A DNA stretch of 64,000 nt from Rhynchosporium graminicola (lineage: Eukaryota > Ascomycota > Leotiomycetes > Helotiales > Ploettnerulaceae). Shown piece by piece: positions 57,070-64,000 of the stretch. How positions within the stretch are numbered: position 1 is the stretch's first letter; each line of letters opens with the position of its first letter. The stretch covers positions 124,001-188,000 of the forward strand of contig FJUW01000012.1 in NCBI GenBank assembly GCA_900074885.1. Reading direction: 5' to 3'. The notes under the pieces were generated by a model. The model was not told where the DNA came from. It did no database searches and saw only the letters and a list, made by a program, of their open reading frames with translations. Made by a program: the position numbers and the translations under genes.

Positions 57070-57599
57070 TCATCCAAAAGCCGGTGTCATTGAATAAGTG
57101 ACAATAAGTTGATCCTTCGAATCCTTAAAGCACTACCAAACCACAAACATTAGTATACCATTCCAACACCACCGATCCCCAAATCCTCCAAAGATCAAGA
57201 TAGGCAGAAAGGACTCACCCTATGCAAATTCCCCACCACCTCATCCAGCGCCGGCGCAAAACTACTATTAACATACAAAAACACGCTCTCGCCCTCCCCA
57301 ACCTTCAAAACCCTCCTCAGATAGGCAACCACGACCTCGAATCTCTGCGCACTACTGATACTGCAAACCTGTTTCCGCAACGTCGGCGCGCTGCCCACAG
57401 CTTTGAAATGCACCGCGACTTTCGGATTGGGGAAATCGAGTGCCGTTTGCAGGGCGCTGGCCGCGGAATGGGGCAGCGAGGTGAGGATTATAGACGAGGC
57501 TAGCGTGAGCGGGATGTCGGGGGCGTGGGTTGCGGAGTCGGGAATCGTGTTTGGATTTGGGGTTGAGGAGCGTGAGGGGGTGGGTGATGGGGAGGACAT
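57070..57599 (-). CDS. ATG12: ATG12, ubiquitin-like autophagy modifier
   Basis: Atg12 is conjugated to Atg5 by Atg7 and Atg10 and helps lipidate Atg8 during autophagosome growth. Exons 57599-57219 and 57132-57070 give 147 residues. I start at the ATG at 57599 (MSSPSPTPSRSS); the frame is open upstream but has no earlier ATG nearby. The N-terminal half is Ser/Pro/Thr-rich and disordered. The ubiquitin fold begins KVAVHFKAVGSAPTLRKQVC and continues RFEVVVAYLRRVL, VFLYVNSSFAPALDEVVGNL. The 86-bp intron rebuilds VGNLHRCFKDSKDQLIVTYS, and the chain ends MTPAFG with the conjugating C-terminal Gly intact and exposed without processing, as in other Atg12 proteins. Confidence 0.94.
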
Positions 57600-58022
57600 T
57601 CTGGGAGGTGTGTTGGTGGGAGAGTGGTTGGTTGTTGAAGGTGAGGTTGGGGGAGAGAAGGTACGCAAGGCTGTGAGGGGTCGCGAGGCCGTTGAAATTA
57701 TCTCGGCAGCGCGCTCTGGTGGAGGGGGTTTTGTTTACTACATCACTTTCGAGCAGGGAATTATAGCTAGGTATTTATTATAGCTTGATGAACGGCTGCA
57801 TTGGCTGCTGGAAAATTGCTTTATTTGATAAGGACGAGATTTCCGACGAAATCATGTAAGGACCAATCTTTGCTTTGATTTTGGGGTTTTAAAGCTCGAG
57901 TGATAATTTTGATATTAACATGATTGCAATTTTCTCGAGGCAGTGAATCATGTTGATATGGATACAAATTGCCCTAGAATTTTATACAGGCCATTCCTAC
58001 AGTCGCATTTGTTACATGTGCA
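57600..58022. other. Intergenic, ATG12 promoter and ICP55 3' flank
   Basis: This 423-bp spacer is GC-richer near ATG12 and AT-rich near ICP55. I see no gene. Confidence 0.55.
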
Positions 58023-59609
58023 TCAATCCCGCAATGCCTCAATATCGACGACTTCTTTAACGGCTTCGGTTGTCAGAATGAGTGGTGAGTCTTCTTGAAC
58101 ACAGACACTATCCTCTATCCTGATTCCCATGCCTCTGAAATGTGCTGGCCATCTTTCATCATCTGGCACATAAATTCCGGGCTCTATAGTAACACAGTGA
58201 CCCGCTTTCAGCTGTGTGGCGCGAGAGTATCCAGGGCAATCATGTACATCCAGCCCAACATAGTGTCCAACGTGATGAGGAAACAAAATATCCATAGCAT
58301 CCCCACTCACATCGAAGCCCAAAGACTTAAGTCCTTCTTTCAGTCCTTGTTCTGTTATCTGATGCAGTTTATCCAGGGTCGTATTTGCACTATCTCTACA
58401 CAGCGATACGCTGCTCCTCTGCACACGCAATATGGCCTCATAAAGGTCCTTTTGAGGATCTGAGAACTTTCCATTGACGGGCCAGGATCTTGTGATATCT
58501 GTAATGTAACCACCGTACTCTCCACCGGCGTCCACTAGGACAGTTTGCCCATCTTTCAGGACGTCGTTATTTCGAACATAATGAATGCTTAGAGCGTTAC
58601 TACCTCCGGCAATAACCGGTATGTATGCTGTCGTATCACATCCACAAAACTTGAAATCGTAGTCAAGAAAAGCCGCTAGATCCTTTTCTCTGGTCCATTG
58701 CCGGCGCATGGCATTGGTGAATGCTCTTCCGGAGTACTTTCCAGCCAAGCGCATATTCGCTATCTCCCCTTCGCTCTTGACGATCCTCAGTTCATGTATC
58801 AATGGCTTCAGTGGCTTGACCTTGCTGTCTTTGATCATCTTCTGAAAGTCGTTCGGTGGCGCATCTTGATTCCGGAAGAAATGTCCGAATCCAGAGCACT
58901 TTGCTATATCTGTATAGACTTCACTTGCGGCTGAAATCAGTGGTGGGAGCAAGGTATGCAATTGGTTGATATCACCTGACTACTTTCATCAGCACTTGCT
59001 CAGAAGTCTCAAAAGCGAAACCAACCTCATCCGCATTAAATACATCTAACGCCGCTTGTTCGCCAGATCTTGCGCCTTCCCATTGTTCTGCCTTGGTATC
59101 TTTTGGACGAAGGAAAAGATGGAAGGTATAGTCTGAAGATGACCCCGCTCTCTGTATCACAGCCACTGCTTCTGGCTCATTGAAACCGGTCAAGTATAGA
59201 AAGTTTGGTTCCTGATGGAATTCGTAGAACACGGCGCCTGAGCGGTACTTTGTATTGGAAGAGGCCAAAATCGCTACGCCATTGGGAGGCAAACTTGCAG
59301 CAAGCTTCGCTCGTCGGTTTGCATACTCCTGGGCGGTAATACCGGGAGTTACTGAATAAGGTCAGGAACTAGCATCGTCCATATCTGATGCGTAAACCTA
59401 CTTTCTCCCGCCCTCAAGAGATGGGGATGTGTCTCATGAACAGGCTGACCAAACTGGAGTTCCGCTGCGGATACTGATGCGTATGTTCTTCGTGTATATG
59501 ATGTGGTGCGACTTCTATGTGCAGATGCAAGAACTTGGAACCGACATCTGGGACGCGTGGGTTGGAATGCTTTGTGCAGCTGTTGTAAGACAGGTCTGCT
59601 GAACTTCAT
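58023..59609 (-). CDS. ICP55: ICP55-type mitochondrial X-Pro aminopeptidase
   Basis: Icp55 removes one residue from imported mitochondrial proteins after MPP cleavage and so stabilises them. Three exons at 59609-59402, 59351-59026 and 58979-58023 give 496 residues. The N-terminus (MKFSRPVLQQLHKAFQPTRP) is a strong mitochondrial presequence. The creatinase N-domain shows PPNGVAILASSNTKYRSGAV and EPNFLYLTGFNEPEAV. In the metallopeptidase domain the five Mn ligands are visible: two Asp in VDAGGEYGGYITDITRSWP, His in FPHHVGHYVGLDVHD, Glu in TIEPGIYVPDD and Glu in GIRIEDSV. Intron 2 is only 46 bp, with a GTTGGT donor and a CTGAT branch site. Length agrees with yeast Icp55. A cytosolic AMPP paralogue is a less likely alternative given the presequence. 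Confidence 0.92.
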
Positions 59610-60132
59610 GGCTTAAAATGTGCGAAAATGCGAATGTACCTTACAGAAAGTAGTTGACTCACTATCAAGCCATAGTTATGACTGACCTAGGAGGATATTA
59701 GACATATATCATATTCGATGTAGTGAGCTGATATTTGCACAAGGCCAAAGTTTATCAAGCATAAAGTCTTATGACACGCATAAATGATTTGTTAGCTGAC
59801 GTTGCTGGGTGGCCAGCGGCCGCTCCAAGTCGCGTGGAATTCCTGTGGTGGGTCCGAGCAGAGCAGGATTGCTTGTTGACCTCCAACTGCCCTGACCTCA
59901 ATATACAAACATCTAGGATCCTCAAGACGAGTCCGATTTATCCCTCCACGCTCCTTGACTTGTGTTCTCGCGCAGTTCGCAATCTAGTCACCAACGAGTA
60001 AAGCATCATTCTTCCTCAATGTCTTTATAATTCTCGTCCGAAGCTGGTCGGACGTACACTGTCGCGTGTACCTTACCCCCCACTCCACTCCTTCACGCCG
60101 TGAAGCTGCCCGAAGCTTAACAATAATTTCGT
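59610..60132. promoter_or_regulatory. Divergent promoter, ICP55 / DBF4
   Basis: This 523-bp spacer separates divergent start codons. A NotI-like GCGGCCGC-type cluster sits at 59816-59823. I see no defined operator. Confidence 0.5.
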
Positions 60133-62330
60133 ATGGCAGCAGTATCTATATCGCCTTTACCACACACTCTATCTACCATGTCGAGCAAGAGGGCACCCTT
60201 GTCCAGCAATCCCAATGCTATCAATTCACCCTATCGAGCAGCGGCAGCTACTGCGAGCAAACAGAAACGATCCTATGCCACAGTACAGCGCGAAGAAGCC
60301 TATGGCCAACCACCTCCGGCAAAGAAGCAGATGCTCGAAAACTACCAGACCATTAGAACACCACCTCGTCAACAATTAAACCAAAACTCGGTGGAAGGAC
60401 GTGTGTTTACTCGAAAGTCCAATGCCTCTCAGCAATCCGCGTTCGAACGGAAACTGGTTGCCGCTCGGGAGAAGCCCCAACAGACTGTCACAAAGGCAGA
60501 GAAGACCACAGAAGAGAATCAGGACTCGATACGGCAATGGCAGAAGCATTACCGGAAGATCTTTCCTACCTTTGTCTTCTACTTTGAAAGTATCTCGGAG
60601 GAAGTTCGTATCAAGTATACAAAGCAAGTAGTTGCACTTGGAGCAGTAAGTCCTTGACTACGTCGAACTTCGTCGCACTTTACCGGAAGCATTGACTTAT
60701 CGTAATCGTAGCGCGAGGAGAAATTTTTCTCTAATGCCGTCACTCACGTTGTCACGACACGGTCTATTCCTCCGATCCAGCCAAGCAAATCAGCAGAAAC
60801 CCCCGTCACTTCCTCGACAAACGACTCTCAGGAAAGTCAACCTCAAACAATAAACCCTACTCTCCTAGAACGGTCATCAGAATCAGCAAACACACATTCG
60901 GACTTAGGAGGAAGGACAAAATTCGCATTCGAGGCACCCATCAACAGAAGGCCAGCACCACAAGGTCAGGATGGGGAAGTCAGGACACATCAAGGTCGCA
61001 ATGCAGATGTTCTGTACAGGGCCCGGGAACTGGGCATGAAGATATGGGCTTTGGAGAAACTATCACGAATGTTGGGTGCTATGTTCAATGAGGAAATCGG
61101 ACAAGCAAATCACGGACACAACACCAGGAGTAACTCGGTTTCGACGACACTTCCTAGAACTGCACGCGAAGCAGATCTCTCGCAATTATTGCGCAATGAA
61201 AGGATCAATGGACCATCGGACAGAGATCCTACGGTAGCTGCCAAGGAGCTCACGCTATTCAAAGGCCCGTTCATCTATATTCATGATATTGACGAGAAGC
61301 AACGCCCGATAATGGTTCGAGAATATGCAAAGGTAGCTCACAAAGAGGATGGTGATTGGCCCCAATTTCGGAGTGTGGCAAATGGCAAATGTCCCTTCGT
61401 CGAGGAGATCGATTACACTCAACGGGAAGCCGAGAAGGAGAAGGAGGCAATTCGTCTGCAAAGGCAACAGGAAAAAGAGAAGGCTATTGTCCCACGAACG
61501 CGTGCGGCAACTGTACAAGCTGCCAGAATGCAGCCACCAAGAATTACTGGTAAAAGGTCCTTGGCTGAAATGGAAAGCGCCTCCAACCGAAACATTGTCA
61601 CCGTCTCTACGAAGCAGACGAATCCATTTACTTCAAACAACAACTCGTTTCCAACTTTATCGGAACGTGAGGCCTCCTCTCGGAGTAATCAGAACGCTTT
61701 CGTCAGCCGTGCTGGTGTTGGCCGACTGTGTGGCGGAGAACCTGTTGCATCAGGACTGCAGCAGTCAAACATCACATCTGCGATCAGATCCACCATGATT
61801 TCCTCCACAGCAGCTCAACCAGGGGCCAAAGCTGGAACCAGTAAGGAGGTCCACGGCTTGCAGAGAAAGGTGCTCGAGAAGAATAGCGGCGGCCCTGGCT
61901 CTTACGGCTTGACGAGTTCTCATCGTATGACCGATATTGTTGGTGCTGTTCGGGAGGAATCAGCAGCTCGACCATCCCGATTGCGGGCACAAGACAAACT
62001 CTCACTGATCGAAGAAGATGTGGATCCATCCGAAGTCGAGGACAATGCAAGAAAGGTTGAAGCTACTCGAAAAGCAAAGGCGGTTCAACAGAGGAGGCTA
62101 GAGAAGCGTGATCCGAAGCCTGGATATTGTGAGAACTGTCAGGACAAGTTCGAGGATTTCGATGAGGTAAGATTTGTCGATGACTTCTTCGCAATGAGAT
62201 CAAATACTTATATTTACCCTAGCACGTCTTGTCTCGCAAACATCGAAAGTTCGCCGAGAAGCTTGAGAATTGGGCAGATCTCGATGCTCTTCTGAATAGA
62301 TTAGCCCGGCCCCTTCGCGCTGACTACTGA
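60133..62330 (+). CDS. DBF4: DBF4/nimO-type regulatory subunit of Cdc7 kinase
   Basis: Dbf4 activates Cdc7 to phosphorylate MCM helicase and fire origins. Exons 60133-60645, 60712-62166 and 62223-62330 give 691 residues from the first ATG; an ATG at 60178 (MSSKRAPLSS) is an alternative. The N motif, part of a BRCT-like fold, is IRQWQKHYRKIFPTFVFYFE through KYTKQVVALGAREEKFFSNA and VTHVVTTRSI. The M motif is ELTLFKGPFIYIHDIDEKQR followed by PIMVREY and DGDWPQFR. The C motif is a CCHH zinc finger with CENCQDKFEDFDEH and HVLSRKHRKFAEKL. Intron 2 (56 bp) splits the finger exactly between the Cys pair and the His pair. The long centre is disordered and Ser/Arg-rich. All three Dbf4 motifs are intact. 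Confidence 0.94.
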
Positions 62331-62878
62331 ACCAATCAATTTCACGACTTAGACGACTTCTACCCAAAAGCTCGCCCTCTACAACAAGGTCCTGGATCCA
62401 ACGTATAATGAACCCCACGTAATCTTTCACACCGGCGTCACGGGGAAGGTGTTCTGGAGACTTGCGTACGGACCTGTATTTTGGTCACGTATGAATTTGA
62501 ATTCTCTTGCTTGACAGCTTCGCAAACTATACCATTCCCAGCTTCTTTCGACGCATTTCAGCCAGGCTTGCGTGCATTTTTGGGCGGGATTGATCATTCT
62601 GTTTCTTTTTTGGTGGGAATCTTGCATTTACATGGGCGCCTTTTTGGTCCCTTCGTCTCGTAATCTTCTCTGTCCGATCATTCGTTGGCCTCGCTTGTTG
62701 TGTATTGTTTACCTTGTGTCAAGCGAAGCTGGTTGTCTACTTTCTCTCTTGCATACTCTTGCATACTCGCTACACCCACAGTCAAACTATCTGATTGCCA
62801 GGTATCATTGCTATCATTTCGTCGGCTGGGAACCTGAGGCATGGGAAGGAGAAGACGATGAGATCGAAAAGATAACTT

Positions 62879-62949
62879 GAAGGAAAGGAAAGGAGAGGAG
62901 GGGAGAGGAGGGGAGAGGAGGGGAGAGGAGAGGAGAGGAGAGGAGAGGG
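62879..62949. repeat. Purine-only GGAGA/GGGGAGAGGA tract
   Basis: Seventy-one consecutive purines on the plus strand are arranged as repeats of GGAGA and GGGGAGAGGA. Such mirror-symmetric polypurine tracts can form triplex (H-DNA) structures. Confidence 0.9.
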
Positions 62950-63512
62950 TTGTGTGTTGTAATGTCTTTCAGTGTACATACGAACATGTGTGTAGTCGTC
63001 ACATGAAAGGAAATCACAAGAACCAATTTAACAAACTCATCCCTCGCTTCCGTGCTCTTCACCTGGGTGACGTGCTATCTATTTACCTTCCTATTCAAGA
63101 TTCTTCCTAGTCAAGATTGCCGCCTGCAACATACATGTTGCAACTTGAGTATGGAATTTTGGAGATGATTGTGACGCGGGCCTTGAGAACCTTTTTGGTG
63201 ATATCACTCCCTACCTGCTCTGCTATAGCTCGAAATTCAGCGGTATATAGTAGCAGATCGAAGCCCCTGCACCTACCTCTCCTTGTGACGCCAACACCTC
63301 ATTCATGGATGTGTCTTGCGCAGCGTAGAGCGGCTCAAAGACTTACTTGCCACTTGTGATTTATGATTGCGATCACTAACCACTCATATACTTATCCCTC
63401 CCTCCCTGCCTGAATATCCTTGCCCTCGTCTGTAGAGATGCGTGATGTGACGGGCAAGGAAGGAAGCTAGGGGGTGGTTGATTTAAATTCGGTTGGGTAT
63501 TGTTCTGCGTGG

Positions 63513-63537
63513 TTTTTTTTTTTTTTTTTTTTTTTTT
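63513..63537 (+). repeat. T25 homopolymer
   Basis: An uninterrupted run of about 25 T lies in non-coding DNA. Its exact length may be uncertain in the assembly. Confidence 0.9.
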
Positions 63538-64000
63538 CCCATCAGGGTGAGGGTTTTGCTTGGTATGGTGTGTGTGAGATGTTGTTAGATGAGATGAGAT
63601 GGGATGGGATGGGAGGGGAGGAGGAGGGTTTGCCGATGTTGATATGTGTTGTATGTTACGTTGTGTTGAGTTGTGTTGTGTGGCTTGAGTGTGTAGCTTT
63701 TGTCGATGAGGGAGTGTAGAGAAGAGGGAGGAAGGAGTACTTGGATGGGAGCGAGTATTTCATTGCATGCCTGCCTTTCATGGCTGGGGATATCTGGTTG
63801 GGTTCTGGGTGGGCAGTGGGTGTTGGGCATTCATTAGATTTGCCTACCTGGCTCGCCTCAGCTCAGGGGTCTTGGGATGTTTTAGATGTGGGTGTCGACA
63901 TCGACGTCGATGTCAATTTGCTGGTAGTGCAATATACAATTCCCCGTGTCATTAGCTCACCTAGCAAGAGTAAGTCATGTCTGTTGTTGCACTTTACGGA

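Larger units (their letters stand above)
62331..64000. other. Simple-repeat-rich 3' region without a supported gene
   Basis: This 1.67-kb end contains a 71-nt purine tract (62879-62949), TCCCTCCCTCCCTGCC (63399-63414), a T25 run (63513-63537) and GATGAGATGGGATGGGAT repeats (63588-63618). It may be the leader or promoter of a gene beyond the window. None of the ORFs is credible. Confidence 0.55.

Noticed and set aside
47000..64000. A functional cluster linking UBC8, panB, ATG12 and ICP55
   Set aside because: The genes belong to unrelated pathways and are arranged on both strands with separate promoters, so adjacency looks incidental.

Overview
This window reads as the nuclear genome of a filamentous ascomycete (Pezizomycotina; Leotiomycetes is an unproven impression). 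Protein genes carry short 46-118 bp GT-AG introns, genes lie on both strands with 0.3-2 kb spacers, and the gene families are typically fungal (floA-type flotillin, Yap1 with two cysteine-rich domains, TCO89, ATG12, DUF2433, ICP55, Dbf4 with its CCHH finger). I found no rRNA, no convincing tRNA, no CRISPR array and no intact transposon. One ambiguous base lies in a G tract at 12033. Exon boundaries were deduced by hand from splice signals, reading frame and family conservation.

Layout. 1-8.5 kb: 3' part of a DUF2433 phosphoesterase/RGG protein (+), COQ5 (-), a PPSY-containing protein of unknown function (-), a repeat-bearing spacer and a flotillin (+). 8.5-16.4 kb: gene-poor, with a secreted, probably GPI-anchored App1-type phosphatase (-), microsatellites, a decayed ORF and an AT-rich island. 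16.4-28.1 kb: ARG4 (-), a large alpha/beta hydrolase (-), TSR2 (+), a DOS2-like BSD protein (-) and the YAP1-type bZIP gene (+). 29.2-38.6 kb: a 1,078-residue protein of unknown function built from TQ/SP repeats and UIM-like motifs (+), the importin KAP123 (-) and a GNAT acetyltransferase (+). 38.6-47 kb: two possible microprotein genes, PEPCK (PCK1/acuF, +) and TCO89 (+). 47.3-64 kb: PAN2 (-), a wrecked MFSD5-like transporter (+), UBC8 (-), ketopantoate hydroxymethyltransferase (+), ATG12 (-), ICP55 (-), DBF4 (+), and a simple-repeat-rich end.

The genes are mostly unlinked housekeeping functions: ubiquinone, arginine and pantothenate synthesis, gluconeogenesis, nuclear import, mRNA deadenylation, ribosome assembly, replication licensing, autophagy and TORC1 signalling. 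I see no biosynthetic cluster. Several do touch glucose and nutrient response (PCK1, UBC8, whose yeast homologue acts in degradation of fructose-1,6-bisphosphatase, TCO89, ATG12), but they are not adjacent enough to infer co-regulation.

The most unusual observation is in UBC8. Its reading frame and invariant Met can only be restored by an 8-nt exon and a one-nucleotide exon at 54485 lying between two ordinary-sized introns. Other points to follow are the six-fold 59-residue repeat protein with UIM-like motifs, a symmetric 66-bp exon in the flotillin, a frame mismatch at one splice junction of the hydrolase, a 430-bp intron in PCK1, a sense/antisense pair of spliced microproteins, and the MFSD5-like pseudogene.
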